Below are positions 33,920 through 42,872 of a stretch of 64,000 nucleotides of DNA, one piece after another (positions within the stretch are counted from its first letter, which is position 1; each line of letters starts with the position of its first letter). The DNA is from Streptomyces aurantiogriseus (GTDB lineage: Bacteria > Actinomycetota > Actinomycetes > Streptomycetales > Streptomycetaceae): positions 152,541 through 216,540 of the forward strand of contig NZ_BMSX01000019.1 of NCBI RefSeq assembly GCF_014649375.1. The letters run 5' to 3'. The notes under the pieces are model-generated. The model did not search any database. It saw nothing but the letters and a program-made list of their open reading frames with translations, and was not told the DNA's origin. Made by a program: the position numbers and the translations under genes.

Positions 33920-35250
33920 GGGGCCTGGAGCAGGCCCGCGCCGACGTCCCTGACGGGGTGCGCCAGCGGGAACGCACCCGACTTGAGACTGGCCATGAGA
34001 TCGACCGCGGAGGCGTTGGGGTTCGCCTGGGAGAGCAGGGCGAGGACACCCGCGACGTGCGGGGTGGCCATGCTGGTACCGCTCAGCTCCTGGTACCCGC
34101 CGTCAGGGGCAGCCGAGCGCACCTGCCAGCCGGGCGCGGCGATGTTGACCTCGCCGCCCTGGGCGTTGATGCCGCCGTTGGAGAAGAACGCCGGCGCGAT
34201 GGCCTTCTCGAGCGCTCCCACCGCCAGGATGGAGGGACAGTTGGCGGGCCTGCTGACGGGCTCGATGTCCTGGGGCCGGCTGCTGTCGTTGCCGGCGGCG
34301 GCGACGATCACCGTCCCGCGCTCGAGCGCGCGCTTGGCCAGAATCTCGTACGTCTGCGGGAAGAGCTCACCCTTGCGGACCCGGGCACCGAGCGACATGG
34401 AGATCACCCGCGCGCCGCGGGCGACGGCCCAGGCGATGGCGGCCAGGATGTTGCCGTCGGTGCCGGTGCCCGAGTTGCTCAGCACCTTCCCGGCGAGGAT
34501 CCGGGCGTCGCACGCCACACCGTAACGGGGCCCCTGCTGGGGGTTGGCCGGGCCCGCGACGGTGCCGATGCAGTGCGTGCCGTGGCCGTTGCCGTCCTCG
34601 ACGGACTCGCCGAGCACGAAGGACATCGTCTCCTCGATGCATCCGACGAGGTCCGGGTGGTCGGTGTCCACGCCGGTGTCGAGGACGGCGACCTTCACAC
34701 CGCGTCCGGTGAGGTTGGTCCGGTTGACGCGTATCGCCTGCAGACCCCAGGTCCAGCGCTCTTCGTCCCAGGCCGGGCCCTGGGCGGCGGCCATCTCGGC
34801 CCTGGAGTGGCGGGCGACCACGTCCTCGTCGCTGCGGTAGGCCGGGTAGAACTCGGTCGGCGGTGCCTGCGGGGCGGTGATCGGCATGGCGTACACCATG
34901 CGCTCCGGCTCCGCCGCGATGATCGATGATTCCGCCTCGGCCGTGGTCACCAGCGAGTGGCGCCGGTCGGGCCGTACTTCGACGACGGCGGCGGCGAGCT
35001 CCTCGAAGTGCACCGAGACGTCGGGGCGCTCGAGGAGTTCGGCCACGTTCGCCGTCTCGGTTCCGCGGACACGTTCGACGGACGCGATGTCGGCGGAGGA
35101 ACGCAGGGCGTTCAGTCCGCTCTCCTGGTTACCCGGGTCGAGCAGGACCACGTACCGACCGGTGTACTCGGAGCCGCGGGCCGTGACATGCCCGTTGGGT
35201 CGTTCGGGCTGCTCGCCGAAGGCGCGCCTGTCCATGGGTCCGTTCGCCAT
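33916..35250 (-). CDS. Cytosolic S8 subtilisin-like protease
   Basis: A 444-residue subtilase with complete triad: Asp191 (VAVLDTGVDTDHPD), His223 (GHGTHCIG), Ser393 (SGTSMATPHVAG), and oxyanion Asn321 (AAGNDS). Residues 1-170 are a non-catalytic N-terminal region of unknown fold (YVVLLDPGNQESGLNALRSS). No signal peptide is visible, so it probably works inside the cell or leaves by another route. ATG 35250 has GGGAA upstream; the longer frame to 35448 is unlikely. It is coupled to the I9-like gene. Confidence 0.87.
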   Translation of the reverse strand: MANGPMDRRAFGEQPERPNGHVTARGSEYTGRYVVLLDPGNQESGLNALRSSADIASVERVRGTETANVAELLERPDVSVHFEELAAAVVEVRPDRRHSLVTTAEAESSIIAAEPERMVYAMPITAPQAPPTEFYPAYRSDEDVVARHSRAEMAAAQGPAWDEERWTWGLQAIRVNRTNLTGRGVKVAVLDTGVDTDHPDLVGCIEETMSFVLGESVEDGNGHGTHCIGTVAGPANPQQGPRYGVACDARILAGKVLSNSGTGTDGNILAAIAWAVARGARVISMSLGARVRKGELFPQTYEILAKRALERGTVIVAAAGNDSSRPQDIEPVSRPANCPSILAVGALEKAIAPAFFSNGGINAQGGEVNIAAPGWQVRSAAPDGGYQELSGTSMATPHVAGVLALLSQANPNASAVDLMASLKSGAFPLAHPVRDVGAGLLQAP

Positions 35251-35510
35251 TGATTTTCCCGCTTTCTGTGGGCTTCCCCCGGTTCGTGGACACACGCCGA
35301 CTCGCCGAACGGCTGGCGCAGAGGATGGTTGGGGTGAGCGGTTCGGCCGCGTGTCGGCGCTCGGCGCCGACGCCTGCAGGGCTGTCCCCGGCGAGGCCGT
35401 CGGTGTTGCCCCCTCGTCTACGGTCGCACTGGTCAGAGAGGTGCGCAACAGATGGCAAGCGCCTGGACACGGAGAGAGACGACCCCGCCCGGCGCAGGCC
35501 GTCGTTCCCC

Positions 35511-36605
35511 CTAGGGGGTGAGTCCGGCCTTGACGCAGGCGGGCCTGAGCTCCGGGATGCAGATCTGGTCGACGGTGTAGACGCCGTCCTTGACGAGCGC
35601 CTGTCTGATGTTGTCGGCCGTCACCGCGGTGGGGGTGAGCAGGACGGAAGGCACGTTCTTCGTGGTGGGGCTGTCGATCGTCGTCGTGGCGCTGTCGCGG
35701 GGGTCCTCGCCGCGTCCCAGGGCGACGGCCATGCCCGCGGCTGCCGAGGCCTCCTTGGCGAACGGTTTGTACACCGTCATGTACTGCTCACCCTTGACCA
35801 TGCGTTGCACGGCGTCGAGGTCAGCGTCCTGACCGGTGACAGGAGGGAGATCCGTGACGCCGGCGCTCTTGAGCGCGGAGATGACGCCTGCGGCCAGGGA
35901 GTCGTTGGCGGCCAGGACACCGTCGATCCGGTCCGGGCCCAGGGCCGCGATGGCGGCGGACATGTTGGCGTGGGCGTTCTCCGTGGTCCAGCCCTGTGTG
36001 TTGTACGACCTGGCGATCTTCACCCTGTCGGTGAGAACGGACAGCGCGCCTCTCCGGAACCACGCCGCGTTGAAGCTCGTCGGGTCGCCGTTCATCATGA
36101 CGACGCTCCCGCGGTCGGCACCATCGCCCATGGCCTTCAGGAGCGCCTCGCCCTGCAGTCTGCCGACCTGGGCGCCGTCGAAACTGACGTAGCCCGAGAT
36201 CGGGCCTTCCGCGAGCCGGTCGTAGGCGACGACCGGGACGCCCGCCCGGTGTGCCTCCTGGACGGACGAGCGGAGCGCCCTGCTGTCGGCCGGGGTGAGG
36301 ATCAGAACCCTGACCCCCTTCGTGATCATGGAGGTGATCTGGTGCTGCTGTCTCGTCGGGTCGCCCTCGGCGTTGACATACGCCACGGTGCAGTCGGGAC
36401 ACAGCTCCTTCAGCCGCTTCTCGATCAGTGGCTTGTCGGACTTCTCCCAGCGGGGGGTCGCCCGGTTCGGCAGGAGCAGGCCGATGGTGAAACTGTCCGT
36501 GCCGACGCCCGCGTCTCCCCCACAGGAGGCCAGGGACAGCGTCAGGACTCCCGCGACGAGTGCCGCGATGCCATGCCGTGCACGGATTCTCACAGCAGCC
36601 CCCAT
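35511..36605 (-). CDS. Xylose-type ABC substrate-binding lipoprotein (XylF-like), coupled to an SpoIIE-type phosphatase
   Basis: A 364-residue periplasmic-binding protein type 1. Lipobox LSLASCGG, then GLLLPNRATPRWEKSDKPLI, YDRLAEGPISGYVSFDG, NDSLAAGVISALK and GQDADLDAVQRMVKG, which match XylF-type sugar-binding proteins. Two cysteine pairs (CPDC near the N-terminus, CIPELRPAC at the C-terminus) are shared with the paralogue at 39392. Its ATG lies inside the 3' end of the phosphatase gene (16-bp overlap). A 12-bp palindrome CCCCCTAGGGGG covers its stop codon. No permease or ATPase lies on its own strand. Confidence 0.87.
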   Translation of the reverse strand: MGAAVRIRARHGIAALVAGVLTLSLASCGGDAGVGTDSFTIGLLLPNRATPRWEKSDKPLIEKRLKELCPDCTVAYVNAEGDPTRQQHQITSMITKGVRVLILTPADSRALRSSVQEAHRAGVPVVAYDRLAEGPISGYVSFDGAQVGRLQGEALLKAMGDGADRGSVVMMNGDPTSFNAAWFRRGALSVLTDRVKIARSYNTQGWTTENAHANMSAAIAALGPDRIDGVLAANDSLAAGVISALKSAGVTDLPPVTGQDADLDAVQRMVKGEQYMTVYKPFAKEASAAAGMAVALGRGEDPRDSATTTIDSPTTKNVPSVLLTPTAVTADNIRQALVKDGVYTVDQICIPELRPACVKAGLTP

Positions 36606-39115
36606 GGTTCGGTCCTGGGTTCGGCGTCCCCGGTGGCCGACTCGTGCCCCGGCACCACGATCTCGCTCCACACCTGCTTGCCGCCGGCCACCGGCATCGA
36701 GCCGAAGGACTCCGACATCGCCTCGACCAGCATCAGGCCCCGGCCGCCGGTCGACTCCCAGTCGACGATCACCGGCTTGGCGGGCGCACGCGGCGAGGAG
36801 TCGCTCACGCACACGCGTACCCGGCCCGCGCGGAGCATCAGGTCGATGCGGACCGGTCCCTGGGTGTGCACCAGGGCGTTGGTGACCAGCTCGGACACGA
36901 CCAGCAGCACCGCGTCGGCCGCCTCCTGGACCTGCCACCGACGGAGCGTGCGGGCGGTGAAGCGGCGGGCGTGCATGACGGCGTCGGGCAGACGCCACAC
37001 CGCCCAGCCGGCCTTGATCGGCCGGGTCCTCATGCCGTCGTAGCGCAGCAGCAGAAGCGCCACGTCGTCCTCACGGCGGCCGAGGTCGCCGATCAGGGCG
37101 TCGGCCATGTGCCCCGGATCCGCCGGCTCGGCCGCGGCGAGCGCGGTGCGCGTCTGGTACATCCCCTCGTCCAGGGGCAGGTCGGAGGCCTCGACCAGGC
37201 CGTCGGTGACCAGGGCGAGGACCGTGCCGGGGGTCAGGGCGACCGCGGTCATGGGGAACTCGGCCTCGGCCAGAATGCCGAGCGGGGGCCCGCCCTCGAC
37301 CTGCACCTCCTCGGTCGTGCCGTCGGGATGGCGCACCAGTGGTGAGAGGTGTCCGGCCCGGACGAACAGGATGGTGCCCTCGTCCATGTCCACCTCGGCA
37401 TAGCAGCAGGTGGCGAAGAGGTCGGTCTCCATACCGACGAGGAGGCGGTTGGCGTGGGAGATGACCACGTCGGGCGGGTGGCCCTCCACCGCGTAGGCCC
37501 TGACCGCCGTACGCATCTGACCCATGATCGTCGCGGCTGCGGCGCTGTGCCCCTGAACGTCACCGATGACCAGCGCCACCCGGTCCTCGGAGAGGGCGAT
37601 GACGTCGTACCAGTCACCGCCCACCTGCAGCCCGCGCCGCGCGGGCAGGTAGCGGGCGACGGCCGTGCCGCCGGGCAGTTCGGGGAGCCGCCGGGGCAGC
37701 AGGCTGCGCTGCAGCATCGTCGCCAGTTCCTCCTCGGCGTCGTGCGCGTGCGCCCGGGTGAGTGCCTGCCCGACGAGGACCGCGGTGGCCGTCAGCAGGG
37801 ACCGCTCCTCGGGGACGAACTCGTGGGGCTGGTCCCAGCCGACGAGGCACACGCCGGCGGTCCGGCCCTTGGCGGGCAGCGGGAGGATGGCCAGGCCGCC
37901 CGTGCCGATGCCCGCGAGTCCGGGTTCGAAGGCGGTGCCGGCGGGCCACAGATCCATGCGTCCGTCCCGCAGGGCCAGCTGGAGGGTGGGCAGGGCGCTG
38001 ACCGGCGCTTCGGGCCACGCTGAGCCCCACATCTCCGGCCAGGCGGAGGGCTGCGGCGGGTCGAGCAGGGTGACCATGAGCCGGTCGCCCTGCAGCTCGG
38101 CGAGTGCCACCCGGTCGGCACCCAGCGGCTCCCGCAGTGCGGTGACCACAAGGCGGCTGACGTCACGGACCGTTGCCGCCTCGTCGAGGGCGGCGGTCAG
38201 CCACTGGATCCGGGAGACGTCGTCGGGGCTGCGGCGCAGCACCGAGGTCTCCGTCACCACGCCCAGCACCCGCTGGGGCCGGTCGTCGGTGCGGGCCAGC
38301 ACCCGGCAGCCCAGGCTCAGCCAGCGCATCTCACCGGTGGGGCAGCGTACGCGGAACTCCAGCTCGCGCGGGCCGACCACCTGGTTGGACGGCTCCAGGA
38401 CCGCCATCAGCGCGTGCATGTCCTCCGGGAGGGCATGGGCGAGCAGGCTGTCGGCCTTGCCGTCGAAGTCGTCCGGTGTGATGCCGACCAGCTCGAGCAG
38501 GGTCTCGTCCGTCTCGACCAGGCCGCTGTCCGGCACCAGGACGAAGGAGCCGACGCGCAGCCCTCGCAGGGCGGCACCGAGCAGCGCCGACGGCGCGGGG
38601 TGCCCGGCCCCGGCAGGGAGCAGTCCGGCGACCGCGTCGGCGTATCGCTCCAGGAAGTGCCGCTGCTGGGCTTCGAAGCCGTCGTGCGCCTCGATGCCCA
38701 CGACGACGAGGCAGCCCAGCCGCCTGCCCTCCGTCGCGAGGGGCAGCGCGGCAAGCGGTACCTCGGCATGTGGCGGTGTCGGTCCGCCTTCGCCGTAGGA
38801 GGCGAGTTCCGCGGGGCTCAGCCACAGCGGCCGGCCGGTGCGGAAGGCGTGCGCCGCAGGTGAGCCGCCCGACAGGGACAGACGCTGCGGCAACGTGTGC
38901 GGGGACGAGGCGTATCCGGCCGTTTCGGCCAGCAGCAGCGCGTCGCGCCCGGCGTCGGGCACATAGACGGCCGCGAGCGCCGCTCCGGCGAAGATCAGGG
39001 CCCGGTCGCTCGCGGCCCGGTCGGGCACCGGAGCGGGTGCACCCGTGTCCGCGGCGCCGACGTCGGAAGCCCACGGTTCCGAGACGCCGGTCCGGGCACG
39101 GCCGTCATGAGGCAT
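36590..39115 (-). CDS. SpoIIE-type PP2C phosphatase with PAS/GAF sensors and HATPase domain
   Basis: An 841-residue multidomain signalling protein. In order: a GAF-like region (about 30-165), a PAS region (about 180-300, with VETDETLLELVGITPDDF), a second GAF (about 315-470), an SpoIIE/PP2C phosphatase (about 485-700; GGDWYDVIAL, VIGDVQGHSAAAA, LVTDGLVE, REDDVALLLLRYDG), and a C-terminal anti-sigma-type HATPase (about 720-835; VVSELVTNALVHTQGP, STGGRGLMLVEAM). Such proteins control sigma factors through anti-anti-sigma proteins in response to signals. ATG 39115 with GGAGGTG upstream is preferred. It is translationally coupled to a sugar-binding lipoprotein. Confidence 0.88.
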   Translation of the reverse strand: MPHDGRARTGVSEPWASDVGAADTGAPAPVPDRAASDRALIFAGAALAAVYVPDAGRDALLLAETAGYASSPHTLPQRLSLSGGSPAAHAFRTGRPLWLSPAELASYGEGGPTPPHAEVPLAALPLATEGRRLGCLVVVGIEAHDGFEAQQRHFLERYADAVAGLLPAGAGHPAPSALLGAALRGLRVGSFVLVPDSGLVETDETLLELVGITPDDFDGKADSLLAHALPEDMHALMAVLEPSNQVVGPRELEFRVRCPTGEMRWLSLGCRVLARTDDRPQRVLGVVTETSVLRRSPDDVSRIQWLTAALDEAATVRDVSRLVVTALREPLGADRVALAELQGDRLMVTLLDPPQPSAWPEMWGSAWPEAPVSALPTLQLALRDGRMDLWPAGTAFEPGLAGIGTGGLAILPLPAKGRTAGVCLVGWDQPHEFVPEERSLLTATAVLVGQALTRAHAHDAEEELATMLQRSLLPRRLPELPGGTAVARYLPARRGLQVGGDWYDVIALSEDRVALVIGDVQGHSAAAATIMGQMRTAVRAYAVEGHPPDVVISHANRLLVGMETDLFATCCYAEVDMDEGTILFVRAGHLSPLVRHPDGTTEEVQVEGGPPLGILAEAEFPMTAVALTPGTVLALVTDGLVEASDLPLDEGMYQTRTALAAAEPADPGHMADALIGDLGRREDDVALLLLRYDGMRTRPIKAGWAVWRLPDAVMHARRFTARTLRRWQVQEAADAVLLVVSELVTNALVHTQGPVRIDLMLRAGRVRVCVSDSSPRAPAKPVIVDWESTGGRGLMLVEAMSESFGSMPVAGGKQVWSEIVVPGHESATGDAEPRTEPWGLL

Positions 39116-39187
39116 GTCCGCGACCCACCTCCCCGTCCAGGCGGAAAGTGTCGACAGGTTGAGGTCAGGCACCCACACACCAGAATC

Positions 39188-39219
39188 GCATATACGGACC
39201 AACCGGACAGATCCGGTCA
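39188..39219 (-). promoter_or_regulatory. Candidate promoter and inverted repeat upstream of the SpoIIE-type gene
   Basis: On the minus strand, TTGACC (39219-39214) is followed 18 nt later by GTATAT (39195-39190), a fair -35/-10 pair. The inverted repeat ACCGGA-CAGA-TCCGGT (39202-39217) overlaps the -35, placing it well for repression. The region also separates the divergent XylF-like operon. Confidence 0.45.
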
Positions 39220-39391
39220 ACTTCTACTTCACTCGCAGATCATCGCAGCCGGTGTCACACTGACGACGTGGTCGTCTGCCGCTTCCACGCGGCACGTTCC
39301 AGGCGGACGTTCGGCGCCGTCAGCGTCGCCATCTGTCGGCTGCCGGGCCTCTGCCCGGTGGTACGCCTGGCGTGGTGAGGAGGCTGTCGCC

Positions 39392-40669
39392 ATGCTCGAT
39401 GAGGGAGCCGCCGGTGCGGGACCGGTCGGGCCGGGGCCCCATCCTCCCGCGACGGGCGAGGCCGCTTCGCGACCGGCGGAGCGGCAGCCGCGCGCCCCTG
39501 TCGGCCTGCCCACCCGGCGCGACACAGCACGCCCTTTCGCACCGCGCCGCCTGCGGCCCGTACGGCCTCGCCGGCACACGAGGGCCTGCCTGCGGGACGC
39601 ACTCATGGTCGTGGCCGCGCTCTTCACAGCCATCGCTCTCGCGGCCTGCGGACCGGGCACCGGGTCCGGCTCCGACGGGGGGAACGGTCCCAGGATCGCT
39701 CTGCTGCTGCCGGACGCCACCACGGCTCGCTGGGAGACGCAGGACAGGCCCCTGCTCGAGAAGAACATCGAGGAGCTGTGCGGCGACTGCTCGGTCGAGC
39801 ACGTCAACGCCAAGGGTGAGGTGGCGCTCCAGCAGGAGCAGATGCACTCGATGATCGCCAAGGGGGTCGACACCATCGTGCTCGTGGCCGTGGACGCCCG
39901 CTCGCTCCGCCCCGCGGTCCGGAAGGCGGACGAAGCGGGGATCCCGGTCATCGCCTACGACCGTCTCGCCGAGGGTCCGATCTCGGGGTACGTCTCCTTC
40001 GACGGCGAGGAGGTCGGCAGACTCCAGGGCAGGGCACTGCTGGAGGCCATGGACGACGACAACACGCCCAGCGGCCAGATCGTCATGATGAACGGCGATC
40101 CCAGTGACCCCAACGCGGTGTCGTTCAAGAAGGGCGCGCTGTCCGTGCTCACGGGCAGAGTGAAGATCGGCAAGGAGTACGACACCCTCCAGTGGAGGGC
40201 CGAGGCGGCGAACCTGAACATGTCCGCCGCCATCTCCGCCCTGGGCGTCGGCAACATCCACGGGGTGTACGCCGCCAACGACGGCCTCGCCGCGGGCAGC
40301 ATCTCCGCCCTCAGGGCGAACAAGGTGGAGCCGTTGCCGCCCGTCACCGGGCAGGACGCCGAACTCCGCGCCGTGCAGCGCATTGTCAGTGGCCATCAGT
40401 ACATGACCGTGTACAAGCCCTTCGCTCCCGAGGCGTCCGGCGGCGCCGCCATGGCCGTGGCCGCGGTCCGCGGTGAGAGCCTCGACCGGGTCGCCCCGGA
40501 CGAAGTGAAGAGCAGCACCGGGAAGACGGTTCCGGCCCTCATGCTCACCCCCGTGTCCGTGACCGTCGACAACATCAAGAACACCCTGGTGAAGGACGGC
40601 GTGTACACGGTCCGGCAGATCTGCACGTCCCACCTCATGGCCGCCTGCGACAAGGCCGGGCTCACCTGA
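39392..40669 (+). CDS. Xylose-type ABC substrate-binding lipoprotein (XylF-like), paralogue of 35511-36605
   Basis: A 425-residue binding protein. ATG 39392 has a strong GAGGAGG 8 nt upstream, which gives an unusual Arg/Pro-rich N-terminus of about 65 residues before the hydrophobic stretch and lipobox (ALFTAIALAACG). The rest follows the family: ALLLPDATTARWETQDRPLL, YDRLAEGPISGYVSFDG, NDGLAAGSISAL, GQDAELRAVQRIVSG. It shares cysteine positions (CGDC, CTSHLMAAC) with the paralogue. It starts an operon with an ATPase and a permease, divergent from the SpoIIE-type phosphatase unit. Confidence 0.85.
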   Translation: MLDEGAAGAGPVGPGPHPPATGEAASRPAERQPRAPVGLPTRRDTARPFAPRRLRPVRPRRHTRACLRDALMVVAALFTAIALAACGPGTGSGSDGGNGPRIALLLPDATTARWETQDRPLLEKNIEELCGDCSVEHVNAKGEVALQQEQMHSMIAKGVDTIVLVAVDARSLRPAVRKADEAGIPVIAYDRLAEGPISGYVSFDGEEVGRLQGRALLEAMDDDNTPSGQIVMMNGDPSDPNAVSFKKGALSVLTGRVKIGKEYDTLQWRAEAANLNMSAAISALGVGNIHGVYAANDGLAAGSISALRANKVEPLPPVTGQDAELRAVQRIVSGHQYMTVYKPFAPEASGGAAMAVAAVRGESLDRVAPDEVKSSTGKTVPALMLTPVSVTVDNIKNTLVKDGVYTVRQICTSHLMAACDKAGLT

Positions 40670-40716
40670 CAGGCCGGCTCCCGTTGGATCGGGGCCCCGG
40701 GAAGGAGATGGTTGCC

Positions 40717-41490
40717 GTGCCGACTCCCCCCTTGCTGGCGCTGCACGGCGTGTGCAAGCGGTACGGCGTCGTCGAGGTGCTCAAGGACATCGAGCTGGAG
40801 ATCCACGCGGGCCAGGTCGTCGCTCTGCTGGGCGACAACGGGGCCGGCAAGTCCACCCTGGTCAAAGTGATCTCCGGCGTCGCACCCGCGGACAAGGGCG
40901 TCGTCGAGTGGGAGGGCCGGGCCGTCCACATCAAGCGCCCCCACGACGCCCGGGATCTCGGCATCGCCACCGTCTACCAGGACCTCGCGCTGTGCGGGAA
41001 CCTCGACGTCGTCGGCAATCTGTTCCTGGGGCGGGAGATCCGCAGGTTCGGGTTCCTCGACGAGATGGAGATGGAACGCCTCACGAGAAGCCTGCTGGAG
41101 CGCCTGACCCGGAACCTCCCCGATCTGCGCGCCCCCGTCGTCTCCCTGTCCGGCGGACAGCGGCAGACCGTCGCCATCGCCCGCTCGCTCCTCGCCAACC
41201 CGCGGGTCCTTCTGCTCGACGAACCCACCGCGGCGCTGGGGTTCAAGCAGACGACCGAGGTCCTCGACCTCATCGACCGGCTCCGCGACCGCGGCCTGGG
41301 GGTACTGCTCATCAGCCACAACATGGGCGACGTGAAGGCGCTCGCGGACCGGGCCGCCGTGCTGCGGCTCGGCCGCAACAACGGCTTCTTCGACGTGAAC
41401 ACCGCGTCCCAGGAGCAGATCATCTCCTCCATCACCGGTGCCACGGAGAACGTGCCCCGTCCGCCCGCGCCCCACGAGTCGGCGTGGTGA
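40717..41490 (+). CDS. Sugar ABC transporter ATPase (XylG-like, single domain)
   Basis: A 257-residue ATPase with Walker A GDNGAGKST, signature SLSGGQRQT, Walker B LLLDEPT and switch SHNMG. It has one ATPase domain, whereas E. coli XylG has two; single-domain forms are common in actinomycetes. GTG 40717 gives a 9-nt spacing from GAAGGAG, better than ATG 40708. It ends TGA just before the permease. Confidence 0.87.
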   Translation: MPTPPLLALHGVCKRYGVVEVLKDIELEIHAGQVVALLGDNGAGKSTLVKVISGVAPADKGVVEWEGRAVHIKRPHDARDLGIATVYQDLALCGNLDVVGNLFLGREIRRFGFLDEMEMERLTRSLLERLTRNLPDLRAPVVSLSGGQRQTVAIARSLLANPRVLLLDEPTAALGFKQTTEVLDLIDRLRDRGLGVLLISHNMGDVKALADRAAVLRLGRNNGFFDVNTASQEQIISSITGATENVPRPPAPHESAW

Positions 41491-41504
41491 AAGGGATGCG
41501 CAAG

Positions 41505-42767
41505 ATGACGGACAACACGCGGACCGAACTCGCCACGCCCGACGCCGAGACCGGCCGGCCGCACCCCGGGCGGGCTGTCTCCCGTGTCGTGGAGGGCTGG
41601 GTCGCCGCCTTCCGGCGGAAGCTGAGCGCCGGTGAGCTGGGCTGGCTTCCCGTCGTTCTCGTCCTCGCCGCGGTCTGGATCATCTTCCAGTCCCTCAACG
41701 AGAACTTCCTCTCCCCGCGGAACCTGTCCAATCTCAGTGTGGACATCGTGGGCACGGGGCTGATCGCGGTGGGCATCGTCTTCGTGCTGCTGCTCGGTGA
41801 GCTCGATCTGTCGGTCGGCTCGATCAGCGGCCTCGCGGCGGCCGTCTTCGCCGTCCTGAACGTGAACAGCGGTGTGCCGGAGTGGCTTGCCCTCATCGTC
41901 GGGGTCCTCGCGGGGACCGTGGCGGGCACCGTCCAGGGCTACTCCTTTGCCAAAACCCGGGTGCCGGCCTTCGTCGTCACGCTCGCGGGGCTGCTCACCT
42001 GGAACGGCATCATGCTCGCCATCCTCGGGACCAGCGGCACCATCAACCTCGACGAGAACGGGCTCGTCGCCAAGCTGACCAGCTACTACTTCACCAACGA
42101 CGCCGTCGCCTACGGTCTGGCGGCGGTCGGCGCGAGCGTCGTCTTCCTCGTCTCCTACCAGGACCGGCGGCGTCGCCAGGCCGTGGGCATGCCGCATCGC
42201 TCGCTCCGGGCCATCGGGGTGCGCACGGGAGCCGTCGCGGTGATCGCGTTCGCCGTCGCGTATCTGCTCAACCGGTTCCAGGGGCTGCCGCTCGCCCTGC
42301 TGATCTTCCTCGTGACGGTGGCCGGCCTCGACATCGTCCTCCGGCACACGCACTACGGGCGGCAGGTCTACGCCCTCGGCGGCAGTGTCGAGGCGTCCCG
42401 TCGGGCCAGCCTCAGTGTGACGTGGGTGCGGACCGCGGTGCTCGCGGTCTCGGGCACCATGGCCGCGATCGGCGGTCTGTTCCTGGCCTCGCGCATCACC
42501 TCCGTGAGCCAGAGTTCCGGCTCGGGTGTCCTTCTGCTCAACGCGATCGCGGCAGCCGTCATCGGCGGCACCAGCCTGTTCGGAGGGCGTGGTACGACCT
42601 GGTCCGCGGTGCTCGGCATGCTGGTCATCCAGTCGATCGCCTCGGGCATGGCGATCACCGACACGCCCACCGCCGTCCAGTCCGTGATCACCGGCGGGGT
42701 GCTCTTCGCCGCGGTGGTCATCGACTCGCTCTCCCGGCGCTCGCAGGAGGCGCACGGACGGGCTTGA
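41505..42767 (+). CDS. Sugar ABC transporter permease (XylH-like)
   Basis: A 420-residue membrane protein with about ten hydrophobic segments. LLLGELDLSVGSISGLAAA and AAVIGGTSLFGGRGT are signatures of the ribose/xylose permease family (BPD_transp_2). AAGGGA lies 8 nt before ATG 41505; GTG 41487 overlapping the ATPase stop is possible. Together with the ATPase it should serve the XylF-like protein at 39392 and possibly the one at 35511. Confidence 0.87.
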   Translation: MTDNTRTELATPDAETGRPHPGRAVSRVVEGWVAAFRRKLSAGELGWLPVVLVLAAVWIIFQSLNENFLSPRNLSNLSVDIVGTGLIAVGIVFVLLLGELDLSVGSISGLAAAVFAVLNVNSGVPEWLALIVGVLAGTVAGTVQGYSFAKTRVPAFVVTLAGLLTWNGIMLAILGTSGTINLDENGLVAKLTSYYFTNDAVAYGLAAVGASVVFLVSYQDRRRRQAVGMPHRSLRAIGVRTGAVAVIAFAVAYLLNRFQGLPLALLIFLVTVAGLDIVLRHTHYGRQVYALGGSVEASRRASLSVTWVRTAVLAVSGTMAAIGGLFLASRITSVSQSSGSGVLLLNAIAAAVIGGTSLFGGRGTTWSAVLGMLVIQSIASGMAITDTPTAVQSVITGGVLFAAVVIDSLSRRSQEAHGRA

Positions 42768-42872
42768 TCGTGCACCTCTGTATCTGACGATTCATCACTT
42801 TCCTTGTGTCACGAGGACCTTCGGACCATGCTGTGATCCGTCTGTGAACGTCTGCTTCATGGAGGATCATTC

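Noticed and set aside
36560..39074. Several plus-strand frames opposite the SpoIIE-type gene
   Set aside because: They are antisense shadows without domains; the minus frame has five recognisable domains in order.
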